A stretch of 64,000 bases of DNA from Trichomonas vaginalis G3. Taxonomy: Eukaryota > Parabasalia > Trichomonadida > Trichomonadidae. The stretch covers positions 1,000,252 through 1,064,251 of the forward strand of contig NC_067207.1 in NCBI RefSeq assembly GCF_026262505.1, read 5' to 3'. Numbering within the stretch: the first letter of the stretch is position 1; each line of letters starts with the position of its first letter. The notes beneath the pieces are model-generated. The model was given only the letters and a program-made list of their open reading frames with translations. It had not been told where the DNA came from and searched no databases. This document shows, in pieces, positions 1-9,055 of this stretch. Position numbers and translations under genes: made by a program.

Positions 1-1182
1 ATGACTTAAAAATCCAGAATGAACAATTCTGTTGTTTTGATAATATCCGGCTGCATCATTAGGTATTGAATTATTAGAAATAGGTGTATAAAGTCCCCAA
101 ATATATCTATGGAATGAATATGTCATCAAGAAATCAGCATAAGTATTTGCAAATCCAACATAATTCCATCCTTCTTTTGGTAAAATACTGATAACTGCAC
201 TTTGCCCTGGAGTGTTTCCTAAGTGCTCTAAACCAAGGATTTTGTTCGTATAATACTCTTCCCATAAGCCATGACTGATTCCTGGTGAACCTTGTGAAAT
301 AATTTTAGAATTATTCAAAAATAATTCAAGTGTATCGTTTTTCTCGAAAAGAGGGCATTCAACGCCTTGTACTGGTGTGATACTGTTTGCAAATATACTT
401 AAATCACCAATTGTACTAATGCAGGAACCTGCAGGAGCGAGAAAAACTGAAGTTGGATCTTGATATTTCAGTTTGCCATCGACTGTCGCGTAACCGGATG
501 CTAAATTAGAGAATTCATTGGATGAAATGTCTTTGCGTGATGGATCAATTGATGAATGTGTCATTCCAAGTTTATCAAAAATATTTTGCTTGATGTAGTC
601 ACAATATTTAACGCCTGATACTTTCTCGATGATAAGACCTTCAACAGCTACACCGAAGTTAGAATATCCAACAAATTGGCCTGGTTTTGAATAAGATCTT
701 GGTTCCATGCGTTTGATTGAGTCTTCGGGGTCTTCGTCAGATGTACTGTGTGGTAATATCGGAGAATCGATTGTTTCATCCCAGCCTGCGTCATGATGCA
801 TCAAGTTTAAAATTGTGATTTTGTCATTTTTGCTTTTATGCTTGAAAAATCCTTTGCCTAAGTATGTTTCGATATCTTCTTCGAAATTAACTTTGCCTTT
901 CTCGTATAACTGCATTATTCCAACGTGTGTCAACAATTTTGTAGTTGAACCCCATTCGTAGAGAGTTTGAAGCGTTGCATTTTTCTGTTGTAAGATATCT
1001 TGATAGCCAATTACATCTTCGTAGATCTTTTTGCCCTGATATGAAATGGCGGCAGCTCCTGATGCAAAATAAGTGCCATTATAGTTAGTATAAATCGATT
1101 TAAGTATATCAGGAAACTTGTCTGAAGGTATGCCACCTGGAGTTGTTTCTGAAATTGCAGAGTTGACTAAAAGAAATAGCAT
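1..1182 (-). CDS. Serine beta-lactamase-like hydrolase (family S12 type), partial
   Basis: The minus-strand frame is open without a stop from an ATG at 1182 to the window edge (394 codons), so the C-terminus lies outside. Seen: a short hydrophobic N-terminus (MLFLLVNSAIS) that may be a weak signal peptide; an S-T-T-K tetrad at residues 79-82 in the context EWGSTTK; a Y-S-N motif in PGQFVGYSNFG; and an H-L-G motif in LEHLGNTPG. These are the SxxK, YxN and HxG catalytic motifs of penicillin-binding protein/class C beta-lactamase-fold enzymes. Known of the family: acyl-enzyme serine hydrolases, in protists often peptidases or esterases rather than antibiotic resistance enzymes. Inferred: an active secreted or surface hydrolase. 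Substrate unknown. The gene is divergent from the one at 1812. Confidence 0.85.
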   Translation of the reverse strand, partial: MLFLLVNSAISETTPGGIPSDKFPDILKSIYTNYNGTYFASGAAAISYQGKKIYEDVIGYQDILQQKNATLQTLYEWGSTTKLLTHVGIMQLYEKGKVNFEEDIETYLGKGFFKHKSKNDKITILNLMHHDAGWDETIDSPILPHSTSDEDPEDSIKRMEPRSYSKPGQFVGYSNFGVAVEGLIIEKVSGVKYCDYIKQNIFDKLGMTHSSIDPSRKDISSNEFSNLASGYATVDGKLKYQDPTSVFLAPAGSCISTIGDLSIFANSITPVQGVECPLFEKNDTLELFLNNSKIISQGSPGISHGLWEEYYTNKILGLEHLGNTPGQSAVISILPKEGWNYVGFANTYADFLMTYSFHRYIWGLYTPISNNSIPNDAAGYYQNNRIVHSGFLSH

Positions 1183-1811
1183 CTAACTTTTTTTTGAGGT
1201 TCTAATGGTGTAAATTTCCTATTGAAATTTTTTGCAACAACAAATTTTCGTCATACCAAGAAATCCTATTTTCGTATTTTCATATCTTTTGACATTTGTT
1301 ATCTTCTCAATTTTTTGAAAGGGGATCAGGAAGAATATAAAATCTGTAAATCTAGCCGAAGGATTAGAAAATGCGTGTGCAAGATATTATTAAATGATGG
1401 TACTAAATATTCTCGCGTTAGTATTTTTTTGAATAAGAGATGATTAGATAAATTAATGTCATGATTAATTATATAGCCATGTCATACTGAAAAACCTTGG
1501 GTTTTCATCTAGTATAGTTAGGGGTAATCACTATCATGTCGTTCTCTATCAAATTTCAATTCCATCTTCATTAATTCAAAGAATCACAAGGCTGCAACTG
1601 AATTATTTAAGAAGTACAAAGAAAAATATTGCATGGTAAATAGTACAAATGCAATTTGATATCATCCTCTTTCCAAAATATTAACACTTGTTTCATTTGA
1701 AACGACATCATGATGCCACAATTATTTATTTCTCCATATATGCATAATATCAAAAGTTCATACGCAATTTATCATATCATGGTTACTGTACGTTAAGAAT
1801 TTTTTATTTGC
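1183..1811. other. Intergenic, AT-rich
   Basis: Lies between divergent genes. Short open stretches here lack an ATG or any recognisable domain. I see no RNA gene or repeat. Confidence 0.5.
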
Positions 1812-2198
1812 ATGAATAACTACTCTAGTGAACCAGAAATAGATCCAAGAGATGAAATAATTGAGCAGCAGAGGGAAGAGATGCAATATCTAATTGATAC
1901 ATTTAACAGAGTTTCACAACAACTTCGAGATGAATTATCACTTTATGCACAAAGAAGCGCAAAATTGCAAAATGAAATGATGTATCATATTAGCGTTCTT
2001 AAAGAACAAATTTCAAGAAAACAAGCTACAATTCAAGCAGCAACGACACCATATCCAATGTATGACGATTGTAAGCCCAAACTAAACGAGAGAACATCTT
2101 CGAAATCTAATAAGGCAAAGCCAGAGCGTAAAACTTCTCATATGCAAGCAAATAGAATGCAATCTACAAGCACTCAGCAAAGTTCATCGGGGAACTGA
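1812..2198 (+). CDS. Small coiled-coil protein, unknown function
   Basis: 128 aa from an ATG. Residues about 15-75 are rich in Glu, Gln, Arg and Leu with heptad-like spacing (IIEQQREEMQYLIDTF), predicting a coiled coil. Residues 85-128 form a Ser/Thr/Lys/Gln-rich tail, probably disordered. No catalytic motif or membrane segment is seen. A TCATA string about 40 bases upstream is farther off than usual for a trichomonad initiator. Possible roles are structural or scaffold, but nothing in the sequence decides. Real-gene status rests on the clean ATG, coding-like composition and placement. Confidence 0.65.
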   Translation: MNNYSSEPEIDPRDEIIEQQREEMQYLIDTFNRVSQQLRDELSLYAQRSAKLQNEMMYHISVLKEQISRKQATIQAATTPYPMYDDCKPKLNERTSSKSNKAKPERKTSHMQANRMQSTSTQQSSSGN

Positions 2199-2495
2199 AA
2201 TTCTGCATGGAATACGCTATTATTTGTTGTTATTAAAACATTTTGTTTGGATATTAAATTAATTTTATAATATTTCCGATTCTATGAGTATTTTGTAGCT
2301 GTTATGTGTTCCTTTTATGTAACTTTAAATTTAAATGTTATTCTTTTTATCTTGTTTTGGGTCTTACTTTAAATTCCTTTCGATATTTTCAAAAGGAAGG
2401 GTATCTGCTCATGTTACGTATATAAAACTCACATGATTGTTCAAATGATGTAAAAACAAGCATATTATAAGCAAAAATTAAACATTTAAACAACC

Positions 2496-3086
2496 TTAGC
2501 AACAATATGAGCTATCTTTAACAGGAGTAGTATTTTCAGCAGCAATTGGTTCGTGTTTTTCTTTAAGTCCAAATTCTCTAGCTAGAATTGCTGCCTGTAC
2601 AAATAAGTCTTCAATTCCAGATCCGTTCATTGCAGACACGTAGAATATGTATTTGAATTTGTCTTTGATTTGCTCAATAGACTGCTCTAGATCATAGGTT
2701 GGTTCAAGATCAATTTTGGTAATTGCGAGAATTGCTGGAATTGGATTTTCCTGATCTTTATCTAAGAGTTCCTTCCATTGTGAAACAGAATGCATTGACT
2801 CGAAGTCAATGCTAGAAACCGCAATAATGGCGCAATGACTGCCACGAACATAGATTGGTGCAATTGATCTAAACTGTTCCTGGCCTGCTGTATCCCAAAG
2901 AGAAATTTTGATAATTTGATCGTTGTGAGAAACTTCTTTAAAATAATTTGCAGATCCTAAAGTAGGTTCAATGCCATCTGTATAGAGATTTTGTGTCCAC
3001 CTCTTAGCAATGCATGTTTTACCAACTCCTGAATTGCCAAGAAGAATAATTTTGTAAGTCGGCTCCTCGTATGTGGGATTTATCAT
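2496..3086 (-). CDS. Rab-family small GTPase
   Basis: 196 aa starting MINPTYEEP. An in-frame TTG 15 bases upstream is not needed. Seen: P-loop GNSGVGKT, switch-I threonine in IEPTLGSANYF, switch II WDTAGQEQFRS, TKID as the NKxD guanine-specificity motif (Asn replaced by Thr), and SAM as the SAK motif. The C-terminus ends in Cys-Cys, a double geranylgeranylation signal of Rabs. Known: Rabs cycle between GDP- and GTP-bound states to direct vesicle transport on membranes. The sequence does not show which route this one serves. The Rab/Ran-like WDTAGQE and Cys-Cys tail exclude Ras, Rho and Arf families. T. vaginalis has a very large Rab set. Confidence 0.93.
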   Translation of the reverse strand: MINPTYEEPTYKIILLGNSGVGKTCIAKRWTQNLYTDGIEPTLGSANYFKEVSHNDQIIKISLWDTAGQEQFRSIAPIYVRGSHCAIIAVSSIDFESMHSVSQWKELLDKDQENPIPAILAITKIDLEPTYDLEQSIEQIKDKFKYIFYVSAMNGSGIEDLFVQAAILAREFGLKEKHEPIAAENTTPVKDSSYCC

Positions 3087-3591
3087 AAAAATTTCTGACA
3101 AATTATTTTTAAAGAATTTTCCACCGCGATGTAAGAAAAAAGAATACGCTGAAGTTCAGAAATCATATATTGTTGTATCGACCCCCAAATCTTAGGTTTA
3201 CAAGGAAATTTGCCCAAAATGTCATTATCGATGAAATATAATATTTAGTTTTTGCTGTATTGAAATCATTGATAAAATCAGAAAATGTTGGATTACTTAA
3301 ATAATTCAAATTAATCTTGAACAAGAAGGCAATATTAACACTAGATTGGGATTGATTTGATATGTGACAGGCATTCTTGAAATGTTAACTGAGATATTTT
3401 GATTTTTTAATTCGAAATACATTCCAATCTTGATTTGAAGAGAATTTACGTAGTAAATATGTCAGATTAGTAAATTCAATTCATATTCTAACTAATGTAT
3501 GTTTGGAAAATAAAAGGATTTGATTGCAATATATGTCACTTTTTTATCCAGACATCAGAAATTTCCCAAAATTAAACATTTTATCCGTAAG
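3087..3591. other. Intergenic between divergent genes
   Basis: AT-rich and shared upstream region of the Rab and GT31-like genes. A frame open from a TTG at 3520 joins the downstream gene but adds no clear domain. No repeat or RNA gene was recognised. Confidence 0.5.
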
Positions 3592-4647
3592 ATGAGGAAG
3601 GGATCGAATATATACCTGATTGTATTCTCAATCAGTATATCAGCGTTATCTCTGTTTGTTTTAAATTTTCAATCTCGTTTAAATGCCGATAAATTGGATT
3701 TATTATCCGATTTCGAACTTCCAAAACGAATTTATGCCAATCCATATCCACCTCCACGAAAATCAAATCATTCAATACCAGATAAAGACAAACTATACAT
3801 TGCTGTAATGGATAGTGTCTATGAACCAACGGAACTGCTATGCACTCTATATGATTCTTGGATCAAAGAAGTTCAAGAAATGCAATTTGTTGATGCAGTT
3901 GAAATTTACTCGCTTTCTTCATATTCAGATTCGAATTGTAGTCTTAGAACAATTACATTTGCAGATCCTCCTAAACAATTTCCAATTAACAGAAGTCCTT
4001 CATGTTATCTTATGTATTCTTTATTCAAAATGTTCTTGGCGCGCTCTACAGCAAATTGGATTTTAATTGTCAGCGATGGAGCTTATGTTAATCCAAAACT
4101 ATTACCAAAATTCATTTCTAAGTACGCCAATTCATCTTACTACGACTCTCCTTTAGCAAAAGGCCAATGTCAGGAACTTCGAGATAATTTTCAGATATTT
4201 GCACCAAATTCTGGTGTTTTACTTACGAGATCTGCTGTAAAGGCCGTCTTTGACAGACCAAGGAAGTTTGAAATCTCTTGTCAAATAGAATTACCAGCAT
4301 ATGAAACAATTACTCATGTTTTGGATCAAATTGATATTATGCCCATTCACAATCATGATTTCAGGTTCCTTGGTCAACCATTTACTAAATCAAAGTATTT
4401 TAAATGGATTGATTCAGGAGATTATTCAAAAGTAAAGAATTGCACATCAGGATACTCTTCTCCAAGGATATGTTATCCTAGATCGTACAAAATCAAAGAT
4501 TTGGTTGTTTGGGCAGGTTCAGGAAAAAAGATTGACAAAATTAAGTTTTTGTTAGGAGCCAAACGATGGCTTGACTTAGCTCCTGATAATTTAGGATTCA
4601 TGTACAATACTTACGAAACTGATATCTGTATAATGTCAAAAGATTAG
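3592..4647 (+). CDS. Type II membrane protein, GT31 (Fringe/C1GalT)-like
   Basis: 351 aa from the ATG at 3592; the frame is open 72 bases upstream but has no earlier ATG. Residues about 8-25 are a hydrophobic signal anchor after a short basic cytosolic tail (MRKGSN), followed by a Pro-rich stem and a globular domain. The block WILIVSDGAYVNPK (around 155-169) and the later GVLLTRSAVKAVF resemble the metal-binding and acceptor regions of Fringe/core-1 galactosyltransferases. Oddity: the usual D-D-D/DxD is S-D-G here, so activity is uncertain. Inferred site: Golgi or ER lumen, modifying glycans. It could be a non-catalytic relative. Confidence 0.6.
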   Translation: MRKGSNIYLIVFSISISALSLFVLNFQSRLNADKLDLLSDFELPKRIYANPYPPPRKSNHSIPDKDKLYIAVMDSVYEPTELLCTLYDSWIKEVQEMQFVDAVEIYSLSSYSDSNCSLRTITFADPPKQFPINRSPSCYLMYSLFKMFLARSTANWILIVSDGAYVNPKLLPKFISKYANSSYYDSPLAKGQCQELRDNFQIFAPNSGVLLTRSAVKAVFDRPRKFEISCQIELPAYETITHVLDQIDIMPIHNHDFRFLGQPFTKSKYFKWIDSGDYSKVKNCTSGYSSPRICYPRSYKIKDLVVWAGSGKKIDKIKFLLGAKRWLDLAPDNLGFMYNTYETDICIMSKD

Positions 4648-4997
4648 AATATATTGTCTAACTTTACTCTGCATGTATTATTTGTTTGTTTTATAAAAAT
4701 TTAATATATGTTTGTTTATTATTTTTCATATTTACCATTAGAATTATTGAATCACAATATAATTTTCTATTTGTAACAATGTAAACCGAGAAGCTGAAGT
4801 CAAACTGATAAAAATAAGGAAATAAATATAATGCTACTAATCAAATTTCAAAATTGATTTAAAAAATTTTAATTATAATGCAGCTGATTGATCCTACAGT
4901 ATACATAGTGAAGATACGTCTCACCTATTCTACGTTATCTTTAATGGCATCTCCACTTTCATAGATTTTCATATGGAAACAGATGACAAGGAATTTG
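4648..4997. other. Intergenic, AT-rich
   Basis: Contains the 3' flank of the GT31-like gene and the promoter region of the next. The only recognised element is the initiator at its right end. Confidence 0.5.
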
Positions 4998-5002
4998 TCA
5001 CT
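4998..5002 (+). promoter_or_regulatory. Initiator (Inr), TCACT
   Basis: Matches TCA(+1)Py(T/A), the core promoter known from trichomonads. The predicted start (A at 5000) gives a 20-base 5' UTR before the ATG at 5020. Confidence 0.6.
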
Positions 5003-5019
5003 TTTAAAAAATAAAAGTA

Positions 5020-5793
5020 ATGTTCAAAATCAAGCAAAGCCCTATAAAACGGACCACTAACAATATATGTCACAACGGGAAGGATTACTACATGGATATT
5101 ATGAAGTTAATCAGGATATCAGATTATTTTGCAGAAAATTATTGCAATTTTAAGAATACAGGAATAAATCTTGTTGATTTACATTCAACTGAAGCATTCG
5201 ACTGTTTTATAAAGATTCTTAATGGAGAAAGCCCATTTATTAATATTAAATACAAAAATGAAATTTTATCCTTAATGAAGGAATGGAAATGCACTCCACT
5301 TCTTCAAGATTTCGACGATACAATTCATAATGGTAATATAGAACCGAAAAAGGTTTACTTGAAACTTCTCAGTGGAGAAGTCCATCTTTTACACATTTCT
5401 AATGACGTTACTCTCGACCAATTCCAAGGAATTGTTGAGAAATTATCCAATGTTCCAAAGAAAAGTCAGCATTTGGTTTTACATGGCCAAAATTTAATTA
5501 CAGAATTCCTATTTAAATCATTACAAAACGAAGATAGAGTTACAATGGCATCAGATGCTGTTAACGTAGTTCCAATATACGTAAAGGATTTAACAGGAAA
5601 AAGTATTACCATTCATTTATACGCACACTCAACAATTAGAGAATTACAGCTTGTTGTATGTCAACGCTTAAACATATCATTTAACGAATGCAGGCTGATT
5701 TTGAACGGTATTCCTTTATCAATCAATAAAACAATGGATGATTACGGAATCAAAAAAGAAAGTGCAATCCATTATATATTAAGACAGTTTTAA
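5020..5793 (+). CDS. BTB-like protein with two ubiquitin-like domains
   Basis: 257 aa with a good initiator upstream. Residues about 20-100 resemble the degenerate BTB/POZ-like module common in trichomonad ankyrin proteins. Residues about 111-178 (VYLKLLSGEVHLLHIS) form a weak ubiquitin-like fold. Residues about 184-257 align clearly with ubiquitin: VVPIYVKDLTGKSITIHLY, RLILNGIPL and DYGIKKESAIHYILR. The chain ends RQF, so there is no C-terminal Gly-Gly and it cannot be conjugated like ubiquitin. Known: BTB domains bind cullin-3, and fixed UBL domains bind the proteasome or ubiquitin receptors. Inferred: an adaptor linking a partner to ubiquitin machinery. The pairing of domains is unusual. 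Confidence 0.7.
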   Translation: MFKIKQSPIKRTTNNICHNGKDYYMDIMKLIRISDYFAENYCNFKNTGINLVDLHSTEAFDCFIKILNGESPFINIKYKNEILSLMKEWKCTPLLQDFDDTIHNGNIEPKKVYLKLLSGEVHLLHISNDVTLDQFQGIVEKLSNVPKKSQHLVLHGQNLITEFLFKSLQNEDRVTMASDAVNVVPIYVKDLTGKSITIHLYAHSTIRELQLVVCQRLNISFNECRLILNGIPLSINKTMDDYGIKKESAIHYILRQF

Positions 5794-6117
5794 CTATATG
5801 TCTTAGTTTATAATAAGATATTTCAAAAATTTATAATAATATTTTGTTTTTTATCTTGAAATTTGTATATTATAAAACTATTTGTATTGTATTTCGATTC
5901 ATCTTATTTTATATCCTTATTCTTATTCAAATTCGAAATAATCCTGTTTCATTATAATTTTCTTGATTATCTAATACATATACAGGATCTTCCATTTACA
6001 GTTCTCTAATGGATTGTTATCAATACGGGCAAAATATTATAATTTAAAAAATTAAAAGTAAAATAATGGTATAGAATTATCTTTTATTTATAAAACTTTT
6101 GACAATACGGGATATCA
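5794..6117. other. Intergenic between convergent genes
   Basis: Very AT-rich shared 3' region. Nothing else is seen. Confidence 0.5.
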
Positions 6118-6987
6118 TCATTGTTTTCCTCTTTTTTGTACTTTATCAACAAGGCCTTTCAATTGGAAATTTTCTTCATGCATTGCATCCAAATCTGTTA
6201 AAAGATCTTTAAGATTTGTCTTAAGAGCTCCATTTTGCTTAAGTGCTCTTTCTAAACTAGCTCTGACATCTCTTATTTGTTCTTGAATTGAAGCCGAAGT
6301 TCTATGAATAATTGTTGAAGGCCCATCGTTCTCTTCATCTGAGTCATCTACAGTTTCTTGTTTCTGATCTGTATTATTTTGTGAATCAAATTTTTTAATT
6401 CTGACTTCAATTTCTTTTGCACGCCTTTGATTCTTCTTCATTTTTACAGCGAGGCCATCCTCTAAGTCCTCTATCTGTTTTTTAAGATTTGGTATTTCTT
6501 TTGCTAAATCATTCGTATTTTTATTGTTTTCTATGGCTAGCTCTTCATCAAGTTCTTTATCTTTCTGTTCTAGCTCATCTATCATGTTCTGTGCTGACTT
6601 AATAAGTGATTCATAATCAGTTGAATCTTCTTTATCGAATAAACCTTTGCATTGTTCTTCAAGTATATTATTTTCGTAAGTTAAGATATCTATCGTATCA
6701 TTTAGCTGCATTTTTTCTTGGTTTAATGATTTAACTTTATCTTTTAGTGATTTTAGACTTTTCGCTGAGTTATTATATGAATCATGATAAGTAATTGATT
6801 CTTTCTCTAATGATGATAAATTTGCTGTTTGTAAATCGAGCGCTTTTATTGCTTGATCATAAAAAATTTGAAATTCTTGAACTGCTGATGGATCATGCTT
6901 CTGAATTAGATCTTGAATGTCAAGTGATTTAGAGCAAACAAGAGAAACTAACTCATCTCCACTAAGATTTTCGTCATCATTGAGCAT
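6118..6987 (-). CDS. Long coiled-coil protein, unknown function
   Basis: 289 aa from an ATG. Heptad-rich Leu/Lys/Glu/Asn sequence runs almost throughout (about 55-195 and 230-285), broken by an acidic linker (DDSDEENDG) near 217-225. Starts MLNDDENLSGDEL, an acidic cap. There is no ATPase head, membrane segment or catalytic motif. The layout recalls intraflagellar-transport or basal-body coiled-coil proteins, but this is only a resemblance in architecture. Upstream sequence has no clear initiator. Convergent with the BTB/UBL gene. Confidence 0.75.
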   Translation of the reverse strand: MLNDDENLSGDELVSLVCSKSLDIQDLIQKHDPSAVQEFQIFYDQAIKALDLQTANLSSLEKESITYHDSYNNSAKSLKSLKDKVKSLNQEKMQLNDTIDILTYENNILEEQCKGLFDKEDSTDYESLIKSAQNMIDELEQKDKELDEELAIENNKNTNDLAKEIPNLKKQIEDLEDGLAVKMKKNQRRAKEIEVRIKKFDSQNNTDQKQETVDDSDEENDGPSTIIHRTSASIQEQIRDVRASLERALKQNGALKTNLKDLLTDLDAMHEENFQLKGLVDKVQKRGKQ

Positions 6988-7245
6988 TTTATATAAAATT
7001 TTATTATTGTCACTTTTGTTAAAAATTTAATAAATTGTATTTAAGTTGACTATATTTATCAGATGAATTTATCATAAAAATTCAAAAGCCTGTAAATATT
7101 CAAAATTGAATATGATTGAAAATTTTCGTTGACAATTCAGCGTTAAATTAAATTCAATAGTATAAAGTAACATCGAATAATGTTTGATTAAATAAGAGTA
7201 AATCAAATTAGAAACAATTTGTTTTATGTTCTTGATATTTGTGAA

Positions 7246-8606
7246 TTATTGAAGCTTTGATTTTTCTAACCCCCTAGTAAGTATATCAATCATCTCTGTG
7301 TCATTGAAATAGCGTGCATATCTAAGAGGGCTATTGCCCTCAGAATCATAAACATCTACTTTAGCACCATGAGAAATAAGATATTCTGCTATTTCGGTAT
7401 TAGGATTTCTTAATACTGCTAAATGAAGAGGTGTTTGATGATTTATATCTTTTGCATTTATATCTGCGCCATGAGAAATGAGAGAAGATACCACTTCTTT
7501 ACTATAATTCTCTACTGCATCATGGAGTGGTGTCCTCAAATAATCATGTCTTGCATTTAAATTTGCTCCATACGAAATGAGTATCTCTGTTGCTTCTTTG
7601 TAATTATATATAGCTGCCATATGAAGTGCTGTTTGGCTTGATAATTCTTCATGGTCAATGTCTTGATGATACTTTTTTGGTGAAGATAATAAAAGATCTA
7701 TTATAATATAATATAATAGAGAATTGACTTATAAAATCGACCAAGCTTGGAAAAATCCAGTTCTTCATTTTTAATTAATTCAATACTAAGTGGATATGAA
7801 GAACACCATGGAACAATAGAATTCTTATTTTTCTCGAAAAACAGAAACATGGATTTGATATTTTGCGAATAAATGACTTCATCATCATCCATAATATCAT
7901 TAAGATTGATTTTATTAATATTAATCAAATTTTTTTCAAACATGTAAGCAATGAATTGATTGTTGTGAGATACAATAGCATTCCGGATACAGTGATTATT
8001 GATGGAACTAGCTTTTAAGCTTTCATTAATAATGTCGGCATTGCGTCCAATAATAGCATTCTCGAGAGTACTATTGGAGCTTAAATTGTATGTTTGATGA
8101 AGAAAATAGAATATGTTAACGGAACCATAATAAGCGCATTGATCAATAATATTTCCTACAATACTAGATTTTACAATTTCTTTGATATCAGGAATTGGGT
8201 TTTGTGCAATATATTCTTTGAATTTTCCTATTTGATCATACATTATCATATATTGGACATCATTTTCCCTGATTTCAAAATCAGTATCAAGTTCAGCAAT
8301 GCAAAAACCTTCTTCATTTCTTTGGAAATTCAATGATGGTGGGAAATAACAAACCAAATTATCAATCATTTCTGGGGTAATGGAATATTTAATGAAAATT
8401 TGATTAAGAATTTTAATATATTGTTTGACAGCTCGGTAATTGTATTTAATCGCATTAAAAAGACTACTTATGATTTTGATTGGTTGTAATTTATACTTGT
8501 CAACAATAATTGTTTTGATCAAATCAAAAATTTCATCAGTTGACTCATCTGATCTAATGTGAAATATCCTGTCATATGCTGTTATGAAATCATTGTACTG
8601 TTCCAT
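7246..8606 (-). pseudogene. DUF3447-type ankyrin gene, one frame break in an AT repeat
   Basis: Two frames make one gene body. From the ATG at 8606 (MEQYNDFITAYDRIF) to 7701 runs the helical N-terminal half and DUF3447-like region typical of trichomonad ankyrin proteins (IGKFKEYIAQ, IDQCAYYGSVNIFYFL, LENAIIGRNADIINESL). The ankyrin repeats continue in another frame from about 7700 to 7246 (ATEILISYGANLNARHDY, EVVSSLISHGADINAKD). The shift falls in a TATTA-type microtract near 7698-7718, where slippage or sequencing error is easy. Ankyrin repeats mediate protein binding. Either a recent pseudogene, an on/off allele, or an assembly error. The frame is also open upstream to 8747 from a non-ATG codon. 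Confidence 0.75.
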
Positions 8607-9055
8607 CAAACTGTTGGCAGTCAAAATGAATGGCCCAAAAAGTAAAAAAAAAATAATGCCGTTTATTTTTATCAATAAAGTGGTCGTTTCTGACTGATGG
8701 ACTCTAATGTGAAATATCCTTGAAAGGTTCTTGGGGAAAAAAAACAATTTTGTAAGAAATATATTGAATTCGAGATAAAATATATTATTTATCTAATCCA
8801 AATGAAAGATCAGCTGTTATGGCGTGACACATATCAAGCATTAAAGAATCTCAATCAAAACTAAGCAATTCAAATTCGATCGAAATTACAAAAATGATTA
8901 TAATTGCTTTTCGACAAAAATTTTGGATGACTACTAAATCATGTAATCAAATTCACGTTAAAATCTTGATATAAGGTTTCTCCCCCTGAAATTTTTATAA
9001 AAGATCTTTTTCCATTCAAAAATAAATTTTTTTTTCTGATAACTTTTTTAAAAGA
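8607..9055. other. Intergenic with an 18-bp repeat of adjacent coding sequence
   Basis: The string tctaatgtgaaatatcct at 8703-8720 repeats 8553-8570 inside the ankyrin gene. The rest is AT-rich and holds the rhomboid promoter region, with no clean initiator. Confidence 0.4.

Noticed and set aside
1222-1443. 73-codon plus-strand frame
   Set aside because: TTG start, no motif, in the shared upstream region of divergent genes.
3520-3591. TTG-initiated N-terminal extension of the GT31-like gene
   Set aside because: No ATG in it, and the shorter start gives a proper signal-anchor topology. The same reasoning was applied to TTG/GTG starts at 3101, 19745, 40070, 44734, 47439 and 48439.
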